DNA from: Peptococcaceae bacterium UBA7185
GTDB lineage: Bacteria > Bacillota > Peptococcia > Peptococcales > Peptococcaceae
Assembly: GCA_002491065.1 (NCBI GenBank)
Contig: DKVF01000070.1
Span: 1-27,803, forward strand
Length of the DNA stretch: 27,803 bases
Direction: 5' to 3'
Shown here: positions 7,883 through 15,665 of the stretch, piece after piece
Position numbering within the stretch: position 1 is the stretch's first letter
Layout: every line of letters starts with the position of its first letter
Notes under the pieces: model-generated
Told to the model about the DNA's origin: nothing
The model's database searches: none
Seen by the model: only the letters and a program-made list of their open reading frames with translations
Translations under genes and position numbers: made by a program

Positions 7883-8340
7883 TTGGAGGAAAAATGTTGG
7901 CAGGAGAAGATTGTTTTTGCAGCAGAAGAAGATATCCCCAAATGGATGGAGCTGGTTCATCTTGTCATTGATGGGTTTCCCCATTTGGATGAGCGACAAT
8001 ATTTTGCGCAATTAGAGAAATCTATCAAAAATAAACGGGCATTGATTTTGAAAGATGGGGATACTGCAATCGTGATTATGGTATTGCAGGAGAGGACGGG
8101 AAGTATTGATTTCTTTGGAGTGCATCCACAGTATCGGAACCGAGGAATTGAAAAAGCTCTTTGCGACAAGGCGCTGCAGGAGCTTACTCATTCTGCACAG
8201 ATTAGCGTCACAACTTTTCGGGCGGGTGACAAAGCAGACACTGGATATCGTCAAATCTGGGAAAACCTTGGCTTTGCTGAAGCAGAGCTGCTAGCCGAGT
8301 TTGGCTATCCGACACAGCGTTTCATATTACAGAAGCCAGA
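7883..8340 (+). pseudogene. GNAT-family acetyltransferase, damaged at both ends
   Basis: About 150 residues resemble a GCN5-related N-acetyltransferase: IDFFGVHPQYRNRGIEKAL is the acetyl-CoA-binding strand-loop-helix, and GYRQIWENLGF is the typical C-terminal core. The pyrophosphate-loop pattern Q/R-x-x-G-x-G/A reads R-N-R-G-I-E, so the last small residue is Glu, which would hinder cofactor binding. The start is also suspect. A good Shine-Dalgarno (GGAGG) precedes ATG 7894, but that ATG is out of frame with the domain. The in-frame TTG 7883 lies upstream of the Shine-Dalgarno. The C-terminus runs straight into MATE sequence at about 8341; the Cys/Trp-rich tail up to 8530 is the wrong frame of that gene. 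I read this as a broken gene. Confidence 0.65.
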
Positions 8341-9390
8341 ACATCTCACTGTGCAGGCGGTCTGTTGGGCGTGTTGCTTGCAGTTTTGGGAATGGTGTTT
8401 ATCGACAGGATTGTCTGGGCGTTGGGGGCGAGCAATGTGTTGTTTCCCTATTGCCGGGAATATCTTTTTGTTCTGCTGCTGTTTACACCTGCCAGCATAT
8501 TGCAGGTACTTTTTCAAAATTTACTGGTGACAGCGGGGCGTCCAGAACTAGGTATGGCGCTGGGTGTAAGCGCGGGAATCACCAATATTTTATTGGACTA
8601 CGTGTTTATGGTGCCTTTGCAGATGGGGATAAAAGGCGCTGCATTGGGCACAGGAATCGGTTATCTGATACCAACAATAGCAGGGGTATGGTTCTTTGGG
8701 CAGCAAAAGGGCAGCTTATATTTTCGGAAACCTGTCCTGGACGGCTCAGTGTTGATGAAAAGTTGTACCAATGGTTTTTCGGAAATGGTGAGTCAGGCAG
8801 CGACAGCGGTTACCACTTTTCTTTTTAATGGGACGATGCTGGCACTGCTTGGCGAGGACGGTGTTGCAGCAATCACAATCCTGATCTATACACAGTTTTT
8901 ATTGTATTCTCTCTACATAGGATTTTCTATGGGCGTCGCTCCAGTACTCAGTTATCACTATGGAAAGCAAGATCGGGAACAGCTAAAGAGTGTATTTTCT
9001 CTCTCAATGCGCTTTGTCCTCTTTGCTTCTGTTATCGTTTTTGTGATAGCCTTTTTGTTTGGTCCGTCGTTGGTGCAGATTTTTTCAGAAAAAGGGACGT
9101 CCGTTTATGAAATCGCGCGAAACGGTTTTCTGATTTTTTCTTTCAGCTTTCTGTTTTGCGGACTGAATATTTTTATCTCTGCGGCATTTACCGCCTTATC
9201 AAATGGAAGGCTTTCCGCTTGTCTGTCCTTTTTGCGGACCTTTGGACTGCTTACAGCGTTGCTGTTTACACTGCCGCGTTTTTGGGGTGTGATAGGTATA
9301 TGGCTTGCGGTACCTGTAGCGGAGTTACTTACTATGCTTGTAGCGGTAATTTTTCTGGTGCAGAACCGGGAGAGGTATCATTATGCATAG
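8341..9390 (+). pseudogene. MATE family transporter missing its N-terminal quarter
   Basis: The frame is open from about 8341 (TTG at 8365 is the first possible start) and encodes about 350 residues of a MATE antiporter. It runs from the end of helix 2/3 (GGLLGVLLAVLG, then WALGASNVLFPYCREYL) through helix 12, including NLLVTAGRPELGM, GIGYLIPTIAG and MGVAPVLSYHYG. Full-length relatives begin about 90-100 residues earlier, so helices 1-2 are gone. There is no ribosome binding site at the joint with the acetyltransferase. The remaining frame is intact, so the truncation may be recent. It is a paralogue, not a copy, of the minus-strand MATE remnant; the two point away from each other with the AraC and GNAT remains between them. 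Confidence 0.72.
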
Positions 9391-9686
9391 ATAATAGCTT
9401 TTCAGATTGTGCGGCGGCTTTGAACAAACAAAGCTGTCGTTTTTTCTCAAAAATCTTGTGATTTGGAGTTTAATACTATTTTTCGCCGTATGGATGATAC
9501 AATCGTTTTTACCGAACAGGATGAATAGGTTATGCCAAATTGGGCTGGTAGTGTAAAAAAACATGGTTTCTTTAAGGTAACTATAGCATAATATTGTGCG
9601 TACTTCACAGAGCAGATGGACGCTGATACAATGTAACCAGTGAGAATGATGTTTTTCATACCGAGAATAGAAAAGAGGTTGTAGTG
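9391..9686. other. gene-free stretch between the MATE remnant and the macrodomain gene
   Basis: About 296 bases. The only structure I can support is a hairpin followed by a T-run near its start (9413-9445). No convincing coding segment, tRNA or repeat is visible. The sequence up to the AGAGGT before ATG 9687 is AT-rich and could hold a promoter, but I cannot place one with confidence. Confidence 0.5.
9413..9445 (+). terminator. rho-independent terminator after the truncated MATE gene
   Basis: A 10-bp stem (GGCGGCTTTG with CAAAGCTGTC, two G-U pairs) has a 6-base loop and is followed by G and six T. It lies 22 bases after the MATE stop codon. Confidence 0.7.
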
Positions 9687-10466
9687 ATGAATCAGCAGCA
9701 ACGAAGGGAAATCTTAATTGAAGCGCTTTTGAAAGAAAGGGGCGCCTATCATGAGATAGAAATTCCTAAATCTCCAGAAGAACAAAAGGCTCTTTTACGC
9801 GGACTTATGAATATTCGCCTGCCGAAGGAGATAGGTAAAGATTTTTTAAAAATTCAAGATGCCTATTTACAGGAGGAAATAAAGCAAAAGGGGATCACAG
9901 ATGAAAATGAACTTGTACCTATTCGGAATTGCTTCTATCTTTGGCAGGGGGATATCACCACGCTGCGCTGCGACGCCATTGTCAATGCGGCGAATAGTGG
10001 GCTGACCGGTTGCTATATTCCCAATCATCGCTGTATTGACAACAGCATTCATAGTTTCGCGGGGATAGAATTACGCCTTGCCTGCGATAAGCTGATAAAG
10101 GCGTAGGGGTATGAGGAACCTGTCGGGCAGGCAAAGATTACCCCTGCTTATAATTTGCCTTGCGATTATATTTTGCATACAGTAGGGCCAATTGTTGTGG
10201 GGAATCTCGCAGAAGACGATTGTAGATTGTTGAGTTCTTGCTATCATTCCTGTCTGCAATTGGCACAGCAAAAGGGACTGAAGAGCATAGCCTTTTGTTG
10301 TATTTCGACAGGGGAATTTCATTTTCCACAGGAAAAAGCTGCGGAGATTGCCTTTTCTGCTGTAAAAGAATTTATGCGGACAAAAACGAGTATTAAGAAG
10401 GTGATTTTTAATGTGTTCAAGGATTGGGACAGAGAAATCTACAGAAGCGTACTGGCAGAAAATTGA
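9687..10466 (+). pseudogene. zinc-type macrodomain (protein-ADP-ribose hydrolase) interrupted by an in-frame TAG
   Basis: One frame runs from ATG 9687 to TAA 10466 with a single amber codon at 10104-10106. Before the stop are an N-terminal helical cap, GDITTLRCDAIVNAANSGL (ADP-ribose-binding strand and loop) and CYIPNHRCIDNSIH, whose Cys/His residues fit the zinc-binding insertion of Zn-macrodomains. After the stop are EEPVGQAKITPAYNLPCDYI, HTVGPIV and FCCISTGEFHFP, completing the fold. Relatives I know have a Gln- or Lys-like residue where the TAG sits, so a C-to-T change (CAG to TAG) would explain it. The family removes ADP-ribose from protein. ATG 9687 has AGAGGT 7 bases upstream; GTG 9684 is an alternative. 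The partner sirtuin overlaps its end by 56 bases. Amber suppression is possible, but decay is more likely. Confidence 0.82.
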
Positions 10467-10881
10467 AAGGCTTAGGATGGAGCTCTTGCAGGCGGATGCT
10501 GTGGTAATCGGTGCCGGTTCTGGTCTTTCTGCGGCAGCAGGTTTTACGTATAGTGGCGAGCGCTTTGAAAAATATTTTGGAGATTTTGCTGTCAAGTATG
10601 GAATCAGGGATATGTATTCTGGTGGATTTTATCCCTATGCAACTTTAGCAGAATATTGGGCATGGTGGAGCCGCCAAATCTATTACAATCGCTATGTAGA
10701 CATTCCTGAGCCAGTGTATGAGAAATTGCTGGAATTAATAAAAGACAAAGATTATTTTGTACTCACCACTAATGTCGATCATTGTTTTCAAAAAGTGGGA
10801 TTTGCCAAAGAAAGATTATTTTATACGCAAGGTGATTATGGTCTGTCCGGCAGAAATTGTAGGACAATCAATTTGTCTTAA
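10411..10881 (+). pseudogene. class-M sirtuin (SirTM, protein ADP-ribosyltransferase), C-terminal half lost
   Basis: The first 145 residues of this 156-residue frame match the start of a macrodomain-linked SirTM sirtuin. GAGSGLSAAAGFTYSGERF (about 34-52) is the NAD-binding loop, followed by YWAWWSRQIYYNRY (82-95), TTNVDHCFQKVGF (119-131) and TQGDYG (139-144). In SirTM the usual catalytic His of deacetylating sirtuins is replaced, and here that position is Gln140. Normal members are about 300 residues. After GDYGL the sequence loses all similarity and stops, so the zinc-binding and small-domain part is missing, probably by deletion. The ATG at 10411 overlaps the macrodomain frame; ATG 10477 is an alternative start. 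In streptococci and staphylococci SirTM modifies a lipoylated GcvH-like protein, and neither GcvH-L nor LplA2 is nearby. Confidence 0.8.
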
Positions 10882-10931
10882 TGGAGAGCTTGGCAAAATT
10901 TTGAGAGATTTATAAATTGTGAATATCAGGG

Positions 10932-10982
10932 AACCCCTAAGGAAAGCGTTGAAATGACGATCATCGTTTTATTAGGGGTTTT
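10932..10982 (+). terminator. probable terminator hairpin after the sirtuin remnant
   Basis: AACCCCTAA at 10932-10940 pairs perfectly with TTAGGGGTT at 10972-10980, and the inner AAAGCG/CGTTTT can extend the stem. The following T-tract is short (TTTTG). It lies about 50 bases after the sirtuin frame. Confidence 0.55.
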
Positions 10983-11155
10983 GTTACAAAGAAAATTTTT
11001 CTGGAAGTGGGCAATTCGTTATAAGCAAAGGCAATAGTTGGAGCGCTCATAATTAGAGATTATGAAATTATTTTGGTGGCGTTGAAAAAGTTTAGAGTTG
11101 TTTTTCTCAGTAGGCTGTGATACTGTAAAATAATAATGAAATTAATTGCGATAAG

Positions 11156-12772
11156 GTGCGTGACAGAACTGTGAAAACACTGCGAGAACAGATTTTGGCT
11201 TATGAACCGGAAGATGAAATGGAACAGACAAGCAAGACACAATTGCTACAGCAATGGGATGTTTTGGGGCAAAAATTTTTTCGGCGTCCAGAGCAGGGGC
11301 ATGTGACAGTTTCCTCATTGATCCTAAATGAGCAGCAAACTGCTATGCTCATGGTGTATCATAATATTTATCAGTCATGGTCCTGGACTGGGGGACATGG
11401 GGATGGTGCTGAAGATTTGCTGCAAAAAGCGATAGAGGAAGCACAAGAAGAAACAGGCATTGAAAAGGTTCTGCCTGTTTCCAGTGAAATTATATCGATT
11501 GATGTGTTGCCGGTACAAGCTCATAGTAAAAACGGAAAAGAAATAAAGGGGCATATTCATTATAATATTACGTATGGTTTGCTGGCCTCTGATAAGGAGC
11601 CTTTAATGGTGAATGCAGATGAAAACAGCAAGGTGAGCTGGATTCCCCTCAGTCAGTGGCAACAATATTGCAGTGAATCCCATATGATTCCCGTTTATGA
11701 AAAGATATTGCTGCGCATAAAACAAATACTGCAGCGGCGGCAAGAGATATTGGCGCGTTTGCCTGACAATCTTTTGCCTTGGTATGCGCAATATGCCCGT
11801 ATATTGCCATGGCGTCAAACTCGGGATCCCTATTATGTCTGGCTGTCTGAGATTATGCTGCAGCAGACTAGAGTGGAGGCTGTAAAGGGTTATTATCAGC
11901 GTTTTTTGGAACAGCTGCCGGATATTGCTTCCCTGGCAGAGGCATCAGAAGAATTGTTGTTAAAACTCTGGGAGGGCTTAGGATATTATTCCAGGGTGCG
12001 CAATATGCAAAAAGCGGCAAAAATCATTATGACAGAATATCACGGTGTATTTCCCAGTGAATATCAAGCTATCCGTGCGCTTCCCGGCATCGGAGACTAT
12101 ACGGCAGGGGCCATCGCGTCTATTTGCTTTGGCTTGCCCACGCCTGCGGTAGACGGGAATGTGTTGCGCGTGTGCAGTCGCATGACGGAAAATTTTGCAG
12201 ATGTGCTGGAAAATCGCACGAAAAAAGAACTGCAAGAACGGTTAGCAGCCATTTATCCTGTCGGCGCACAGGCATATCTGTTCAATCAAAGTTTGATGGA
12301 ATTAGGTGCGACAGTTTGTGTACCAAATGGCGCACCAAAATGCACGCTTTGTCCAATGCAGCAGTGGTGTTTGGCCTACGCCAATGATACATGGGCGCAA
12401 TTGCCGCGAAAAAAACTACGTAAAAAGCGGCGCGTGGAAGAAAAAACAATATTTATACTGCGCTGCAAAGAATATATGGCATTGGAAAAAAGACCTTCCG
12501 ACGGATTATTAGCTGCACTGTGGCAGTTTCCCAATGTAGAAGGGTGTTTGGACACCCAGCAGGCATTAAATCAAGCGACCAGCTGGGGTGTAAACCCTTG
12601 TAATGTAGAGGAAGTCCGTACCGGAAAACATATTTTTACCCATGTAGAGTGGCATATGACTTGTTATATCATACAATGCCGCAGTGAAAATGCATTGTTT
12701 GTGTGGGCTGATAAAGAGAACCTGCAGAGAACTATTGCCTTACCTACTGCATTTAGACAATTTTGCAAATAA
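11156..12772 (+). CDS. mutY: Nudix hydrolase-MutY adenine DNA glycosylase fusion
   Basis: A 538-residue fusion. Residues 1-195 form a Nudix hydrolase with its box at 80-102 (GHGDGAE, then EEAQEETGI); the usual Arg of the box is Glu94. Residues 200-415 are the MutY glycosylase: QQTRVE with catalytic Glu241, the helix-hairpin-helix LPGIGDYTAGAI at 309-320, catalytic Asp333 in AVDGN, and the 4Fe-4S cysteines 388, 396, 399 and 405. Residues 425-538 are the MutY C-terminal 8-oxoG-recognition domain (WQFPNVEG, FTHVEWHM), itself Nudix-like. MutY removes adenine opposite 8-oxoguanine; the extra Nudix domain may clean oxidised or other nucleotides, but its substrate cannot be read. GTG 11156 lacks a good Shine-Dalgarno; GTG 11171 has AAGGTG upstream and may be the true start. 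MutY alone is about 350 residues. Confidence 0.88.
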   Translation: MRDRTVKTLREQILAYEPEDEMEQTSKTQLLQQWDVLGQKFFRRPEQGHVTVSSLILNEQQTAMLMVYHNIYQSWSWTGGHGDGAEDLLQKAIEEAQEETGIEKVLPVSSEIISIDVLPVQAHSKNGKEIKGHIHYNITYGLLASDKEPLMVNADENSKVSWIPLSQWQQYCSESHMIPVYEKILLRIKQILQRRQEILARLPDNLLPWYAQYARILPWRQTRDPYYVWLSEIMLQQTRVEAVKGYYQRFLEQLPDIASLAEASEELLLKLWEGLGYYSRVRNMQKAAKIIMTEYHGVFPSEYQAIRALPGIGDYTAGAIASICFGLPTPAVDGNVLRVCSRMTENFADVLENRTKKELQERLAAIYPVGAQAYLFNQSLMELGATVCVPNGAPKCTLCPMQQWCLAYANDTWAQLPRKKLRKKRRVEEKTIFILRCKEYMALEKRPSDGLLAALWQFPNVEGCLDTQQALNQATSWGVNPCNVEEVRTGKHIFTHVEWHMTCYIIQCRSENALFVWADKENLQRTIALPTAFRQFCK

Positions 12773-12810
12773 GCTTCTGCATACAGGATGCTTATCTGAC
12801 AAATATGTTT

Positions 12811-13113
12811 TTATATTTCCAGAGCAGATTGAGAAAGTACGTCCGAGATCACTTCTGGAAAATGAATTGGAGAAAGCTGCAATTGATTAAATAGGCTGGT
12901 CAGATTTTTCACCAGTTCTTCTTTTAGAGAAATATCATGAATTGCAGAGACGAATGTGCGCTGCTGTGTGTACAGCTGATATACTCCGATTCCGAAAGAA
13001 ATATAATTGCCGCAGTCAGGATGCCAGAGTGTTTCCTGAAAGGTGAGGTATTCCCATGTGGTAGGATGTGTGCTAGAGTGAGTTATTGGATGAGTTAACA
13101 TAATTTTCACCAT
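12811..13113 (-). CDS. small DUF6514-like protein
   Basis: A 100-residue soluble protein on the minus strand. The pattern of an N-terminal strand pair, FGIGVYQLY, then AIHDIS and a C-terminal helix ending LSPIHFPEVISDVL resembles the Firmicute DUF6514 family, whose function I do not know. An AAAAGGA sequence lies directly against ATG 13113, which is too close; ATG 13101 (12 bases from it) or GTG 13110 is more likely the true start. It is a single gene between two plus-strand operons and has no obvious partner. The domain assignment is from memory of the family pattern. Confidence 0.6.
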   Translation of the reverse strand: MVKIMLTHPITHSSTHPTTWEYLTFQETLWHPDCGNYISFGIGVYQLYTQQRTFVSAIHDISLKEELVKNLTSLFNQLQLSPIHFPEVISDVLSQSALEI

Positions 13114-13336
13114 TCCTTTTGGCTAATTGAAAGCTATTTAAACATCGGTTGCTGTATTTGCTATATATTAATCCTAATTGGGAAGATAATTTTCAGCAAG
13201 GAATAATAGATCCTTTTTGAGAAAAATGTGAAATTCTGTAAAAAACCGAACATGGGTGTGTAAGAAAACAAATAATATGTCTGCAATTTGCTAAGATTGC
13301 CGATAGGTTAAACAAATAATAAAAGGAGAGGTGCCT

Positions 13337-14284
13337 GTGCAATTTTATTTTGCCCCGTTAGAGGGTATTACCGGTTATGTTTACCGCAATGCCTATGAAA
13401 AATTTTTTCACAATGTGGAGCGCTATTATACGCCATTTTTAGCGCCAAATAAAAATCAGAGCTTTACATCGCGTGAACAAAATGACGTGCTGCCAGCGCA
13501 TAATATGGGCATGGATGTAGTACCGCAGATTTTGACCAATCAGGGGAAACATTTTATTCATACTGCAAAAATGTTAGAGCAGTTGGGTTATCGTGAAGTA
13601 AATTTGAACTTGGGCTGTCCGTCTGCCACCGTGGTAAGTAAGAAGAAAGGCGCCGGATTTTTGGCGGCTCCTGATGTATTAGAGCATTTTTTTGAGGAAA
13701 TTTTTGCGGGAACACCTGTGAATATTTCTGTTAAAACACGGATTGGTGTGGATAGAGTAGAGGAATTCGGGGAGATTTTAGATGTATTTAACCAGTTCCC
13801 TATAAAGGAGTTAATCATTCATCCCCGTTTGCAAAAGGATCTATATGGAAATAAACCGGATTGGTCGGCATTTGCCCAAGCAGTAAAAATGAGCCGCGCG
13901 CCCTTATGCTATAATGGAGATATTTTTACGGTGGCTGATTATGAACGCTTTTGCGATGAGTTCCCTGCGATAGAGACGATTATGCTGGGACGGGGAATAT
14001 TGCGAAATCCTGGCTTGGTAGATGAGATACGCAGTGGGAAGGATTTGGATTATTTTGTATTGCAGCAGTTTCACGATGAAATTTTACAGGGGTACCGGCA
14101 AGCTTTTTCTGGAGATAAGCCGGTTCTTTATAAGATGCGTGAGTTGTGGGCCTATATGCTGCCGCTGTTTTCCCAGGGCGCAGGGTATAAGAAAAAAATA
14201 TGCAAGGCAGAGCGTATTCGTGATTATGAAATTGCAGTGGAGGCATTATTTCAAAGTGAATTTTATGTGTCAAGTAAAAAATAG
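13337..14284 (+). CDS. tRNA-dihydrouridine synthase
   Basis: A 315-residue FMN-dependent Dus enzyme, which reduces uridine to dihydrouridine in the tRNA D-loop using NADPH. It opens with YFAPLEGITGYVYRNAY (FMN-binding TIM-barrel start). The catalytic Cys94 sits in NLGCPS, followed by KKKGAGFL. VKTRIGV, IIHPR and IMLGRGILRNPGL are the remaining flavin-phosphate and substrate loops. Length is normal for the family. GTG 13331 is six bases upstream in the same frame, but AAAGGAGAG would then be too close; GTG 13337 has better spacing and gives the usual N-terminus MQFYFAPLEG. I cannot tell which D-loop positions it modifies. hisS follows 115 bases downstream with its own promoter. Confidence 0.9.
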   Translation: MQFYFAPLEGITGYVYRNAYEKFFHNVERYYTPFLAPNKNQSFTSREQNDVLPAHNMGMDVVPQILTNQGKHFIHTAKMLEQLGYREVNLNLGCPSATVVSKKKGAGFLAAPDVLEHFFEEIFAGTPVNISVKTRIGVDRVEEFGEILDVFNQFPIKELIIHPRLQKDLYGNKPDWSAFAQAVKMSRAPLCYNGDIFTVADYERFCDEFPAIETIMLGRGILRNPGLVDEIRSGKDLDYFVLQQFHDEILQGYRQAFSGDKPVLYKMRELWAYMLPLFSQGAGYKKKICKAERIRDYEIAVEALFQSEFYVSSKK

Positions 14285-14289
14285 AGCGG

Positions 14290-14319
14290 TTTGGCAAAAT
14301 AGAAGAATTTTTTGCCAAA
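14290..14319. terminator. hairpin after dus, atypical terminator
   Basis: A perfect 10-bp stem (TTTGGCAAAA with TTTTGCCAAA) and 10-base loop begins 6 bases after the dus stop. No T-run follows on the plus strand (AAAAC instead), so it may stabilise the 3' end rather than terminate. Confidence 0.45.
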
Positions 14320-14334
14320 AAACATCCCTTCTTG

Positions 14335-14363
14335 TTGACAAACAAGAGCTCTTTCACTAAAAT
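14335..14363 (+). promoter_or_regulatory. sigma-A-type promoter for hisS-aspS
   Basis: TTGACA at 14335-14340 (perfect -35), a 17-base spacer, and TAAAAT at 14358-14363 (5 of 6 matches to the -10). The predicted transcript would start about 30 bases before ATG 14400, leaving no room for a T-box leader. Confidence 0.8.
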
Positions 14364-14399
14364 TAATTAGATAAGGTTGTCAAGGAAAGGATGGGCTAA

Positions 14400-15665
14400 A
14401 TGTTAACCACAAGACCAACAGGAACGAATGATTTTCTTCCCGGTGAAAGTGAAAAATGGCAATATATAGAGCAACTATGCCGTCAGGTTTGTGCTGAGTA
14501 CGGTTATCAGGAAATTCGTCTCCCTATATTTGAGCATACTGAAGCATATCTGCGCAGTGTGGGAGAAACCAGTGATATTGTGGAAAAGGAAATGTATTCT
14601 TTTGAAGATAAAGGATTCCGACACATGACTTTGCGTCCTGAGGGGACCGCAGGTACAGTACGTGCTTTTTTGGAAAATAAATTGTATGCAAATCCACAGC
14701 CGACCAAATTGTATTATATTGGACCAATGTTTCGTTATGATAAACCGCAGGCGGGACGATATCGCCAGTTTAATCAATTTGGCGTAGAAGTTTTTGGTGC
14801 CGATCATGCTGCAATTGACGCAGAAGTGATCGCTTTAGCTGTGGAAATTTTTCGGCGTTTGGGGCTTACCGGGCTTACAGTAAAGCTGAACACGGTAGGT
14901 TGCGCCCAATGTCGTCCCAGCCACATGGAGGAATTAAAAACTTATTTCCGCCAATATGAAGATAAACTGTGTACTACCTGCCGAGACCGCTTAGAGCGTA
15001 ATCCCCTGCGAATTTTGGACTGCAAGGAAGAAGGCTGTAAGGCAGTTGCTAAAGGTGCGCCTACAACCATTGAGGCTGCCTGCGATGTTTGTAGCGCCCA
15101 TTTTCAGAAGCTACAGGAATATCTGGATGCAATAGGTGTGCGCTATGAGATTGACACTAATTTGGTACGGGGCTTGGACTATTATACACGGACTGCTTTT
15201 GAAATTGTGATTGACAGCGTAGGCTCCGCGCAAAATGCTATTGCCGGAGGCGGTCGCTATAATGGGTTGTTGGCTCAATTCGGTGGTGATGATTTGCCGG
15301 GAATCGGTTTTGCCATCGGTCTGGAGCGTTTGCTGCTCACCTTAAAGGAGCAGGGAATAGAACTGCCTGTCGGCACTGCGCCTGCCGTTTATATTGCACC
15401 TTTGGGAGAAGCGGCGCAGAAGGAAGCCTTTGTGTTGGCTCAGGCGCTGCGGGAAAAAGGCATTTATACAGAGAAGGATTATCTGGGGAAAAGCCTGAAA
15501 GCGCAGATGAAAGCAGCGGACCGGTTTCAGGCGAAATATACTGTCATTTTAGGAGACAGCGAACTGGAGAAGGGCGTGGCGATTGTACGGGAAATGGCCA
15601 GCGGTGGTCAGTATGAAGTACAGTTGAACCAGTTGGCAGAAGATTTGGAAGGGAGATTAAAATAA
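14400..15665 (+). CDS. hisS: histidyl-tRNA synthetase
   Basis: A 421-residue class II synthetase that charges tRNA-His with histidine; the length is normal. The N-terminus RPTGTNDFLPGE is the HisRS opening. TLRPEGTAGTVRAF (about 80-95) and FRYDKPQAGRYRQFNQFG (about 111-128) carry motif 2. RGLDYYTRTAFEI (about 257) is the histidine-specific A loop, GIGFAIGLERLLL (about 300-312) is motif 3, and the last 95 residues are the anticodon-binding domain. A helix-rich insertion with cysteines lies around 170-240. The ATG at 14400 follows AAAGGATGGG. The aspS start codon immediately follows its stop codon, so the pair is one operon. Confidence 0.97.
   Translation: MLTTRPTGTNDFLPGESEKWQYIEQLCRQVCAEYGYQEIRLPIFEHTEAYLRSVGETSDIVEKEMYSFEDKGFRHMTLRPEGTAGTVRAFLENKLYANPQPTKLYYIGPMFRYDKPQAGRYRQFNQFGVEVFGADHAAIDAEVIALAVEIFRRLGLTGLTVKLNTVGCAQCRPSHMEELKTYFRQYEDKLCTTCRDRLERNPLRILDCKEEGCKAVAKGAPTTIEAACDVCSAHFQKLQEYLDAIGVRYEIDTNLVRGLDYYTRTAFEIVIDSVGSAQNAIAGGGRYNGLLAQFGGDDLPGIGFAIGLERLLLTLKEQGIELPVGTAPAVYIAPLGEAAQKEAFVLAQALREKGIYTEKDYLGKSLKAQMKAADRFQAKYTVILGDSELEKGVAIVREMASGGQYEVQLNQLAEDLEGRLK

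Noticed and set aside
8341..8530. Cys/Trp-rich C-terminal tail of the acetyltransferase frame, which could pass for a metal-binding domain
   Set aside because: It is the wrong reading frame of the MATE gene that begins at about 8341.
8301..8828. A 175-codon plus-strand frame
   Set aside because: Overlaps the MATE remnant in another frame and has no protein-like character or ribosome binding site.
6849..9390. Two oppositely oriented MATE genes considered as a transposon-like inverted repeat
   Set aside because: The two sequences are diverged paralogues, not near-identical copies, and no transposase or terminal repeat is visible.
12773..12805. AAGC...GCTT imperfect hairpin after MutY considered as a terminator
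   Set aside because: The stem is interrupted and lacks a T-run.
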